Source: Leptasterias polaris
Taxonomy: Eukaryota > Echinodermata > Asteroidea > Forcipulatida > Asteriidae
Reading direction: 5' to 3'
Length of the DNA: 64,000 nucleotides
Assembly (NCBI GenBank): GCA_037783415.1
Contig: JAZGTN010000089.1
Span: 992,001-1,056,000 of the forward strand
Part shown: piece after piece, positions 24,498 through 35,370 of the stretch
Layout: every line of letters begins with the position of its first letter
How positions within the stretch are numbered: the first letter of the stretch is position 1
Program-made: the position numbers and the translations under genes
The notes under the pieces: generated by a model
Databases searched by the model: none
What the model saw: the letters and a program-made list of their open reading frames with translations, nothing else
Told to the model about the DNA's origin: nothing

Positions 24498-24836
24498 AGC
24501 AGTCAAATCTATTAGTTCTTATTGGTGCTGCTGTTTTGTAGATCCGCCGTTGTTCCGCCCATCAGCCCATGGTTTGTTAGTGTTACATGTTGTCAACAGT
24601 TTAATTTCCTTCGATTGTTTTTGCACTCTGGATTCGTAGTAAGGTTAAACGTAGGGCAGAATTTCTCGTTGGTTTGTAATTGTGCCATTTGTGTTGGTTG
24701 TGCTGCATCTTCTTGTGAATGAACGAGACGATATTATTGATCTAAAAATCTTCAGGCCAAAGTGTGGCTTACTTTTTTCCAAGTTGACAGGGCTGTCAAA
24801 CGACGGTCTCTGTCGAACTTGACAGAAGTCAGAACA

Positions 24837-25206
24837 ATGCCAGGACAATTCCCACTTTCAACTGGCTCAGTCATGAGCAAATTAAACATTCTGCTCTTCT
24901 TCATAACCTTATGTCATTTACCATTGACTGGAGTAAACTCTCAAATACCTGGTTATGAAGTACCAAGTTTAAGATATGACAATATTGACTTCACTGAGGC
25001 GTTCGATCAGAGAGAGCCGCCTCTCCCCGTGGCGGAGGCCCCGGAGAACACCGGGTCGTCGCTCACCTTCGTTTTCGATAGCACGGGCTCCATGTTCGAT
25101 GATTTAGTTCAAGTTATTGTTGGTGCCGTAAATATATTGGAGACAGCAATGTCGAGAAGAGAAAAGCCACTGTATAACTTTGGACTTGTGCCGTTCCATG
25201 ACCCTG
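24837..25206 (+). CDS. HMCN: Hemicentin first exon 1b (signal peptide + VWA first half)
   Basis: Two in-frame ATGs, at 24,837 and 24,873. The second gives MSKLNILLFFITLCHLPLTG, an excellent signal peptide, and is my preferred start; the first adds 12 residues. A linker with a Pro-rich stretch leads to SSLTFVFDSTGSMFDDL, the VWA beta-1 strand with the metal-binding D-S-T-G-S motif, then ILETAM and LYNFGLVPFHDP. Human hemicentin-1 has the closely similar FVFDVTGSMYDDL, ILETSL and YNFALVPFHDP. It ends in phase 1 at CTG|GTAAGC. The VWA domain of hemicentins binds divalent cations and is thought to help assembly in basement-membrane tracks. The next exon is about 16.9 kb downstream. Confidence 0.92.
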
Positions 25207-26825
25207 GTAAGCATGATTTGATTGATATTCAAAGTATTAAAAAAACATCCTTTGTTGTATTTCACTTTTGATTTAGAAACAAAATAATCTTGACCTATGG
25301 TTGTTGATTTTATCTGCCCATATTAATTTAAGTTCAACAAAAGCATACATTTTTATCAAAAAATGTAACAATAAAAACCATAACCAGCAGTAGTTGTTTG
25401 ATTCAAACCGCCATCATAAGTTGTGTTAGGAATCTTTAAGTTAAACTGAAGTTGTCAAAATTGAAGATTTACAACACTTAGTGTTTGTGCAGGTGTTAAT
25501 ACCCTAGTAAAAGACGAATGACAACAGCTGTCTTTTCCCCACATATTACCACACACTCATAAATAAAGTGAAAACTTTACAAAGGAAATAGTAGTTACGA
25601 GCCAGGTTTTCAATCATTGTGGAATGTCCTTCAGTGAGTTATTGTATTAATTCTTATTCATTGTTTGGTAAAAAATACCCCATCCTCATCCAACTGTCAT
25701 TTTTCACATGTTTAGTTAAAATCATAAATTTAATTAATATGGGTAATGAAGACATTGTTTTGCTTAAAATTAGGGAAAAAATGGTGGTTGGAAATTTTTT
25801 TTTCCATATTGGATATTTTTTCCATTTTCTTTGTTTTCAATTCTGAGAAACATTGCCTTAATTTTCCATTTAAAGTGAAGATAGAAACTCAAAAGTTAAA
25901 CAAACTATACATATATTTTATTCAAACTTGTGGGTTAAATGCATTGTTGTATTCAATACAATTTCTAACTAAAAAATGAAAACAGTAAGCTATATATCAG
26001 CTTCCATCATTATCAAAGTTCAGTTTCTCTAAATCTAATCACTTTGGGCATTCATTAAAAAAAACACTGCAAGACCTTTGTTCAACCACCATTGTTGAAC
26101 TTCACACAAAACTTGCCAAGTTCTCAAAAGAAATTGCTACCAGGGAATTGTTAACAATCAAAATACCATGTCATGTTTACGTTAAGCAATGACAGGTTCT
26201 CTGTTTTGTTCTTATTCAAAATGTGTTTTTTGGGCAATGTTTCCACAATAAAATTAGGTCCAGGCGACCAGCTGGTAATAATTTGATTCATTAAAATGGC
26301 TTGTGGTGAATTACCGTAAATACACAAGCAATTTGACCTCAAGCATTTTGTCAGATCCTCAGATGAAGGTCTGCCTGGAGACCTGGAGTCACACATTAAC
26401 TACTGACTTGAATTATTTATTTATTTTTCCTCGGGTCACACAATGTTGATATTTGAACCTGATGAGCTGTAACCTATGAACAACGGCTTTGCAGTGTTTT
26501 TTCCCAAACCCTTCTTGCTTTATTTAAGTAAGACGTTTCATCGTAATAGGAAAAACATGGTTGACTTTGAGTATATATGTAGTTGACCATTTCCAGATGG
26601 TTTTCCAACCAAAGTCAGAGAAAAATGTGACCTTTTTGAAAATTCTTCCTTTTTTGAGGTCACTTAAGACATGTTTCTTCTTTTACTGCACCACAGGCAT
26701 TGCTTGCATTGTAATGCTCACAATGCCTGCTTGTGCTAGGACAGTAGTACAGTAGTCTGTTAAAAGAGTGTAAAATATTGTTAAATCTTATTCTCATGGT
26801 AATTTGACTAAAAGTCAATCAAAGT

Positions 26826-27290
26826 CAATTCAAAGATTCAAAGATTCAGATTCAAAGCATTTATTGTCATATTAAAAACATGAAAATTGATTTCCGGTGT
26901 ACAGAATACATAAATATCTAAAAATATCTTAAGATCTAAAAAATTAAGAAATATACAAAATTAAATACTTGCCAAAACAACAACAACAAAGGAAACAACA
27001 GCCCCTCCCCCACCCCCAAAACGCACAACCCAAAAACAAGAACACTAACATGTGAATAAATAGCTAAAACCGAGATACTATATAAAAAGTAAGGCCAGGC
27101 AAAAACAGATATATAAAATATACATAATTATGCAACAGAATAATAAAGAGAATGGGTTAAAAGTACAGCTTATCTTGAACAACGACTGTTATAAACCTGA
27201 ATGGCACTGGGTAAAAAAGAATTCTGGAATCTATTTGTTTTGAGGCAGAGTTGAGCCCCCTCCCTCCTCGATAGTCAGAACATCACAAAG
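26826..27290 (-). mobile_element. 5'-truncated LINE 3' end (minus strand)
   Basis: Read on the minus strand, the frame NRFQNSFLPSAIQVYNS and then RCSR, stop at 27,172-27,170, is the kind of ending found in CR1/Rex-like LINE ORF2 proteins. The 3' UTR then ends in short repeats related to GAATCTTTGAATCTTTGAA. The sequence AAAACATGAAAATTGATTTCC at its 3' end is nearly the same as that of the RT-containing copy near 50,690, so the two are relatives. Only the last part of the element is present. Confidence 0.75.
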
Positions 27291-27433
27291 TTTGGATTCT
27301 GACTAGATTGAATTAGCCTTATCTTTGTAATCCATGCTCTATGGTATCCATCAAATGTTAAGGAAAGCTTGAGTTGGATTTTTGAGGATTTGAGTTGGGT
27401 AAACCGTGGAGCTCAGTCCTCTGTCCTTTCTCT

Positions 27434-28425
27434 ATGCTCAGTCTAAGCATGGAGCTCCATGGTCTAAGCATAGACATGGTCTAAGCATGGAGCTCCATGG
27501 TCTAAGCATAGACATGGTCTAAGCATGGAGGAAGAAATACAAGGAGTTACAACGAACAGGAGATCAAACGTCCAAGGTCTGGTACTGCCACAGATAAACG
27601 CGCAGTTGTAACGCACTTCCTAACCGCACGCGACACGCCGCCTCTCTGTGTGCGCTTGCGCAGTATGGAGCCAAGATTAAAAGTCTTGTTAGAGTGGCAC
27701 GATCATTCATATCAAAATAGTACAAAAAGGCTTCGATTTTCTTTGCTGAGAAAAAAAAAGTACTTTGTAGTACCCCAAAACAAATCATACCATTCAGCAG
27801 AGCGAACCTTCGTGCGAAAACCATCAAATTTGGAACCGTAGGTAGAGGTCGGAAAGCAACAAAATTACCGAAATTATCATATCATATTTTCACGAAAACA
27901 ACACATACAAAAATACTTGAATGACATCTCATGTTACCTTCCGAAAGTCCAATTTCAACGCGGAAAGTAGGAACAAAATCGGAACAAAACAACGCGACCA
28001 TTCAACGATAGGGCGCAGCCATGTTGAACAAAGAAAACACACTGCGCATGGGAAAACTGAATGTTCGGAATTATGTACTACTAAAAATCACGAACGAGTC
28101 ATTTCTCCACTGCAGTCCGAAGCGGTACCCAGACCCTGTGCACAAAGAGATATTATCGCGCGCGTAAATCTGACGCGCAGCGCTCGCGCCCGGGAGGTCT
28201 CCATGCCTTTTCCACTGAACAACTAGGATCGATAATTGGGCGTTAATTACGCTGTGGGGGGTTGGCGGGCCGTTCAAACTCCTTGTATTTCTTCCTCCAT
28301 GGTCTAAGCATGGAGCTCCATGGTCTAAGCATAGACATGGTCTAAGCATGGAGCTCCATGGTCTAAGCATAGACATGGTCTAAGCATGGAGCTCCATGGT
28401 CTAAGCATGGAGCTATAGCCCCAAG
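27434..28425. repeat. GGTCTAAGCATGGAGCTCCAT tandem array, split by a TIR element
   Basis: Units built from GTCTAAGCATGGAGCTCCAT and GTCTAAGCATAGACATG alternate from about 27,434 to 27,523 and again from 28,302 to 28,425, in the same orientation. The interruption (27,524-28,301) is bounded by a perfect 25-base inverted repeat. The unit itself contains the palindrome CATGGAGCTCCATG. The simplest reading is one array into which a mobile element inserted. Confidence 0.85.
27524..28301. mobile_element. 778-bp non-autonomous TIR element with CpG-rich core
   Basis: A perfect 25-base terminal inverted repeat: left copy 27,524-27,548 begins CATGGAGGAAGAAATACAAG; the right copy, 28,277-28,301, is its exact reverse complement. 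GTCTAAG directly flanks both sides, either a target-site duplication or just the array unit. No transposase frame is present. The core is unusually rich in CpG for this window, contains TGCGCTTGCGCA (27,651-27,662; an NRF1-like site) and CAGCCATGTTG at about 28,017 (YY1-like), and GCGCGCG near 28,158. I do not recognise the family. Confidence 0.7.
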
Positions 28426-31400
28426 GTCTAAGTGTGTTACATTCATTGTAGAATATAATAGTAATTACAGTTTACACTGTACAAGCAATGTGCAAGTTTG
28501 TATTTCATGTATTAAGTTGTGTAACTGCGTTGATGCACTTTGTTTTATCATGGTTTTAGAGATATTTCATCAATACAGGTTAAGTTCAAAACAGATAGTC
28601 AGAACCACATGTACAACTAAACTGTACATGGTTTAAGGGAGTAATCCGACTTGTTTTGTACCAGTAATCTGCACATATCGTTACAATTTCCACTTCCAAA
28701 TGAGATAGTTCCCACCACAAATCAAGATGCTTTAAACAAAAATTAAAAAATGGGTATCTACCGTACAAACAAATAAGCTAAAGGAAGTTTTGCAATTGAT
28801 TAAAACCTGGATCTAGTCATATACATGTATGAACTACAGTAGAACAAGGTCAGAGGAACTAGACTAACCCTGGAAGTGATGCCAGGAATTGAAATAAAGC
28901 AAACTGTCTGCTTTTTACAGTCAGACAAGGTCAGGTGGTGGTGCATCTCATTTGTCTCTTGTGGTTGTTTCTAACCAATATGTCAGTGGCTAACAGTCTA
29001 CTACTAGCTTTATTAATACTGTCTGTTGTCAAAGTCAGAAGTCAAAGCCAATTCACCATAGCCAAAGCCACTCAGTTCAGGCACAATATTACCTTAGTCT
29101 GGTCTCTATAGTTCAGCAGAAAAAACTTTCATGAAGTTTGGAATGGATTTGCCAAGTTCTACCCAAGTAGTAAGGCCAGATCCAAATTGACTGTTGCTAA
29201 GGACTTAATATGATACTTTATAACGCATGAGTGACGCAAAAATCTAGTCGTAGCCATTGCTGTGGCCGCCAATTCGGACACGACCTATTAGTATATTTGC
29301 TTTTAAAAACTCCTTCAAACAGGATCTGTAGACTTGGTTTTAAAAGGTTCTTAAAAAGTGTCAAAGTCTGTTTATTTGGTGGTCTATATTCCAAGTGTGG
29401 GCAGTTGAAGCTATTGAAAGGTCAGAATTTAGTCGTTTTAACATCTGGTAAAAATATTATTTTCTCAATAGTTGCCGCACTTCAGATAGTGACAGGTGTG
29501 ATCATACACTAGAGATAGTTTCATAATGTTTACTGTAGATGAAAAACAACTTTTCAGATCTCTATAAGTTGTGGCACTGAGATTAAGAAGAGCCAATCTG
29601 TACGTGACATTTTGATCATAATGCTTTTGTCGCCTTCTTGTGAAAATATCCATTCTTCAATGTACATAGTAGAAATATTATTTTGTTGGTGCACTTACAT
29701 AATGTACACTATCACTCAATACTTTCATAAGTTCATTTTATCAGAGGTTGGAGTAGTTTTCCCCAAAAACTAAAGTTTTGGCATTAATAATGATACTAAA
29801 TTTTTTCCACACTTTTTAAAAATTTCAACCGGCCCAATAATAAACACTGATGATTTTATATGGTTAATTCTCATATAGTCTGTGTTAAAATTGTGGTCAA
29901 AAACAAATTAAATTCAATGTTAAGGTTGACTTTCTGACTGAATAAAAGCGTAATGAAATTTGACTGATCTGACGGTCCCTCCAGGGGGGCCCAGTAGTAG
30001 CAGTAACCAATTTGATTCTAACTGTCTCAAAATTGTCCTGATATCATGTATCATTGGGCCACAGTGTGTCTATTCTTCCTTGACATTGAGTTTGTAACAT
30101 TTAAAATTATATCAGGGGCTGTCTGTAAACAAGCTGGAGTCAGTCCTAGGGGACAGATTTGAAATGTTAGTTGACCTTTAGTATGAACCCTAGGGGTTCA
30201 CTTGATCTCATGACTGGTGGTAGAACTTGAAGTAAGGTTCAGTTTAGTGGAAATATGATGATGGATGTAGTGGTATAACCATTCTATAGTGTAATGCAGT
30301 CTTGGGTTAACTTTAGAGGACAAAGCCATGTATGTTTGGGGTTCATTGATTTCTTCAAAAACCATAGGCTGTTGAACACAAGAGCAATGCCAGAGGACTG
30401 TAAATAACATCTGTTATAACAGGATGTCTGAAGTAAACAAATTAGGTACATTAGATTTGTGTTCACTTGGTGTGAAGTTGGTTTCATCATGGAGGTAGGA
30501 ATAGATTCCTTCCTACCTCCATGGTTTCATGCATTCTCCTTGGTTATAAGTATCAGTTTACCAAACTGGACCTTTACTTAAAGGTTGATATTGAAATCAC
30601 TTATTTGGCCTGAACTTCATTCAAGTGTCACTTAAGAAGGTATAAAATTACTCAAGTAATTTGTAAATTTCCCTTTTGCATTAGATATGATTTATGAAGT
30701 GAAAGTCAGGGTGGAAATAAGATAAGTTAGCTTGATAACTAGCCCCTTGGGTAGGTCTGAATGAACGAGGCTTTTTCAGGCCCAGCCTTGACAATATTTT
30801 CGAAAACTCCTCACATTTTCTCATTTCTGCAAGATTTACTTGTAAGATATGCAAAGATGGTGTGGTTTTTATTGAAAATGTGAAAAGAGAAGCAAATATA
30901 TACTGGGTCTATTGTCATAGATAAGTGGTTGTCAGTAGTTTTTGCATAAAGTTTGTAAAATCTCAACAACTTGAATCACAAATTGGTCCTTGAGAATCAG
31001 CTTTGATATCGGCCTTACGTGTGTAAAAGGCATGCAGCGAAATTTGAGTCTTGTAAACTTAAAATGTGAATTCTGAATAATGAAGGTGTGATTTTCATTT
31101 TATTCTAAGAATGCTTGTCTACAGTTTTTTGTAGGTGTGAATTCTTCAGTAGCGCACAGCAGATATTCACCACCTCTCCGTCACAAATATTTTGTTAACA
31201 TCTTCTCTTGCAATAAACTGAAATTTTGTCCACAACTGAGTCGATGAACCGTACGTAATACTTTTGCTTGCTTAGTTTTTATTTGTGTAGTTTTTTTCAT
31301 TTTGGAAAAACCATGTATTGTCATCCCTTCTTTTATATCTGTGACTGTAATTTGGTCTTTTTTGAGTGATTTAGATTACACAAATAATAGAGAGTTTTGA

Positions 31401-33361
31401 TATATTTTAGCGTTATCTAAGAAATAGTCTCGGTCTTTCTCTGACCGTACCATCCTGGTCAGAAGTGAAGTAAAGAGGAGACCATTTTCCTTTTGTTAGT
31501 CCTTCAACAGGGTGACACTGCACGCCCATTTAGTACCAAATTCCAAAGCTATTGTTGTTCCCAAATAACCTAAACACCAGAAGGCACTATCAGTGGGTGT
31601 TTATTTTTTTAAGAGGACCCCTGCTGTCTTTGTTTGTTTTGAAGTATGGAAGAAGATTCCAGTTTTTTCTGGTGGGCCTTCTTTTTCTGTTTTTAGGTAA
31701 ATAGAGTTCTTTTCAGAGGCTCTTCTGTGATCCAGTTAAGAGGTTGTATGGTTGTGGTAAACATTGTTAAGAGTTTATGCACAGATTTGTCCTCAAGGGC
31801 CAGGGAGAGGGGTGAGTGTCTGTGTTTGAGGGTCAGGGGTGACATTAAGGGGGAGTGTATGGAGGAACACCCCTAAAAGAAAGAAAGATGGACTCGTGCT
31901 TCTATTGTAAACTGATGAAACTATCTTGGCGCTACAGAAATCGGGACAAGTATGCCATTCGTAATTCTCCAGAAATTGTTTGTTCCTCTATCCGTCCATC
32001 TACCATTTGTGTTTTTGTTGTTTTGATCTGTCTGGATCCACCCACATTTGTCTCGGTGTTTATTTTACACGATTGCTCAACACAGATGATCTGGGGCAAT
32101 GAATTCCTGACAGTCGTTCATGGACAAACAAAAACAACAACCTGAAACTAACAACACAATTTGATTCTTTATAAGAATACCCTTGCATTTTTCCAAAAGT
32201 GAAGGTCCACATTATGGTGTATATTACAACTGTTGGTCTGGTATGTGACCTTCCTTGTGTTTGAATCAAGTTAGGCATGGCTCCATGAGTTGACACCATG
32301 TGAAATATTTATGAGTTGAATGAACTTCATTTTGATTTCTTTGTAATGTTCTGGAACTACATTCCCATTTGGGTTGACCCTTAGCCATAAGGTGATTGTT
32401 CAAATGTCTTTACTATTTTTCAAAAACAAAAGAGAGCAAAAGCACATTCTTTGCCAGTTCAGTACATTGTGGCATCTTACCCCCCCCCCCCCAGTCCTAC
32501 CTTCTGTGGTTGCAATTGCTTGTTTTCTTCCATTTGTCAAGATTAGTCTGGGCTTGCCAGTAACAATCGAAAAGCTAACATACTAAGTGAGTATTTCTTA
32601 AAGAAAAATAACATTTTTTTAATGATGGATTTGTTCATCAGGACTAGTGTTTTGAGAAAGTACTGCATTTACACATATCGGTGGTGTAACTGTAGTAAGG
32701 GTAAAACCAAATAATAGGACTAGTGTTGTTCAATTTTTGAATTGTCAGAGTGCAATGATGATGGAGCTACCTTATGCCTGGAGAATCCCCTAGACTACAT
32801 TTTAACCCTTTTTTCATGGTTTTTATATCTCCCTTGTGATTGTTGTGCTGGGGAGAAATGGACTTTACCATCAACATCTGCTAGTGGAATGTTTGAATCA
32901 CAGTCCTATTACAGTTGACATTAATGTGGTCGCAATGAACAGTTTACAATGTACAGTATGTCGCTTCCATTTCCCATTGGTCAAATTAAGCTCCTTGGAA
33001 CCCTGTTTTTCCTTGATAACAACATTTGTCAAAAAACTGGAGACAAAATATTTCTTAAAAAGTAAGTTTTGCCTACATTTTTAATGGATTTTAAAATGAA
33101 TGGGAAATATTCTTTACTTTTTGAATAATAAAGAGCAGACAATTTTCTTAAAACAACTAGTACTAGTAGTACTACATACACTTATTATGTTTTCTACTGA
33201 CATGTTCTTTATGCTCCTTATAAATAGGCTACACAAAATAAAATTGTATGAGACTTTGGATGAATTGAAAGCTTAACCCTCTTGCTGTCTGACCATTCAA
33301 TACCATTCACTGTTGTTTTGAAGCTATGCCAGCCTTGCAATATGATACCATGAGGGAATGC

Positions 33362-33404
33362 ATGTACACAGTACATGTACATGTACATGTACATGTACAC
33401 AGTT
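33362..33404. repeat. (CATGTA)n microsatellite
   Basis: Five or so copies of ACATGT-type hexamer in a row within intron 1. Open frames here (MYMYMYMY) are repeat artefacts. Confidence 0.85.
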
Positions 33405-34979
33405 AGTTCTGTGCACAGTTGTGCCACCATACACAACTTTTGGCAGTTGAATGGTTTCAAATGGTTGGTCAACTCACTTGAAAATGTTGCGAACAGTAGG
33501 AGGGTTAAACAAAACAATGACTGTATTTCAAGTGCCTACTTTCAGTCAGAGCTGCAAACTCCCCAAATTCTGAATCTGCAGAAAGTTCCCTGAAAATAAA
33601 CCAAACTTTCCATGTTCTGATGAACAAATTTGAAAAGCTTCCTAATTATGGAAACTTTTTCCCTGACACTATGTTAAATATAATCTAAATATCTCCCTGA
33701 TTGTTGTACAAAATCTCACTGATCTTTGTAAGATGCAAAGGTTTTCAGCTCTGCTATTTTTACATATTATGAGTAAAGAAGATCTGTGAGATTGAAATGG
33801 ATTATATTTCTATTTCACTGCACAAAGCCAATTTATTTACAGGATATTTTCATTTTAGACTCCGTAACATTGTTTTCACATACCAAGTAAATGAAAAAAC
33901 AGTATTCTTTGAAGACTCTCCCAAACCATATAAGGCTAACAAAACATTGTAAGGCTATAACAAAACCTCCATGGGTATAATTTGAACTCAGAATGTTTTC
34001 CCAGTTATATATCAACAACTTCAACAGCTGTTAGAAATCTTCCCATGACTCAGAATTTAACTTCACAGCAGATTTTTATCCAACATCAAGAATATCCCTT
34101 CCTTCAAAATGTTTTTTACAGAAACACCCTCAACTGTTGTTACATATCAGAGCATGTTATCTAAATAGGGGTCTCACAGGACAGGTGGATATTACATGGC
34201 CAGGCACAATCCACCAAGGTTGCTAAACCACCCAGCCTTGAGTAGTGAAGGTACCCACCCCTGACAATATCAGAGGAACCCGCCCTCTGGAAGGAAGGCA
34301 CCAATCAACACTTCTGACTCACATTCACCCCAAGCCTGCCTGAAAGGCCTTGGTAGAGACACAATATGGCAGGGTTCAGGTAGTTATAATTCAAACGGAT
34401 ATTGGTCAATTAGCCCGATTAGTTGCTGTAATTCTTAATAAATTGAGTCATGATTAAAAGCTACTGTGATTTATCCCAATACTGGCCTAAAAATGCACAA
34501 GTTCATTTGTGATGAAAACTGCACACCAAACTGCATCCCCACTCATCCACTATACAACTTCAGCTACGTTCCTTCATGTGCTTCCCAAATTGCTGACATT
34601 TCCACGTTTATTCATGCCAAATGTTGTGTTTAAAAGCCTTTTCCTGCTACAAGTCCTGAGGAAATTGTTTAATCAAATTTGATAAATGGCCGGATAGTTT
34701 TGAACTGATTAAGATCGATTTGGACCTAAGACAGTGTAAGATTCGAGGTACACGTAGAGGATTGCAGAAAACTTATTCTGATCCAATGTTTTTATTCTTG
34801 TATAATTTAAAGGGAACAGTCAGTAAAAGAACGGATTTAAGGACTTAAACTTTGAAGTTGTACTTATAAGGTTGTGGTGTTCTAACAATAGAATACAAAT
34901 GTCACTTCCCTCTCCTTCATAATAGGATTGAAAGGCCACACCTCATTTGATAGTCAATTTAACAAATCCATTCAGAAAT

Positions 34980-35370
34980 TGTTCTTGGTTCAGTTCCCAT
35001 ACTTGTCTGTAGCCAGCCTCTGTCTTTTCTACATATATTTTCATAATAAATGTGCCACCAATATGTACGCCCTGAAACCAAGCTTTTTGCTTGTTCTTTC
35101 CCATACACTCTTGCTTTGCTGGGATGTAGAACAAAGAGCCATTCCAAGTCCAACTGCTTTATTACACGTACTGCATAATAAATGGAACTCCTTGCCTGGT
35201 GCATGTTTCCCTCCATCCTACATTCTAGACTGTTTTAAGAGGAATATCAATTCCTACTTTCAGCTCCTATGAGTTATTTTCATCTTAAATGTTTTCTTCT
35301 TGTAGCCCCTTACAAAGAGAGGCCTTGTTCGGGGCAAACTTGCATAATGAAAATATATATATATATAGTC
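34980..35370 (+). mobile_element. LINE 3' end, family with WNSLPGACFPPS
   Basis: The frame ending WNSLPGACFPPSYILDCFKR, then NINSYFQLL and a stop at 35,270-35,272 is a characteristic C-terminus of non-LTR retrotransposon ORF2. The 3' UTR (AGAGAGGCCTTGTTCGGGGC) ends in an AT dinucleotide tail near 35,350. A second copy, inverted, lies at 54,405-54,755. Only the 3' end is present (5' truncation). Confidence 0.75.

Noticed and set aside
27921..28226. 101-codon frame in the CpG-rich core
   Set aside because: Lies entirely within a TIR element, is composed of short, unrelated motifs, and has no domain I recognise.
27650..28240. Host-gene CpG-island promoter in hemicentin intron 1
   Set aside because: No first exon with a convincing frame follows on either strand, and the region is bounded by perfect TIRs; treated as part of a mobile element.
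34928..35272. 114-codon plus-strand frame as a possible host gene
   Set aside because: Its C-terminus is a LINE ORF2 ending and the same sequence recurs inverted at 54,540-54,755.
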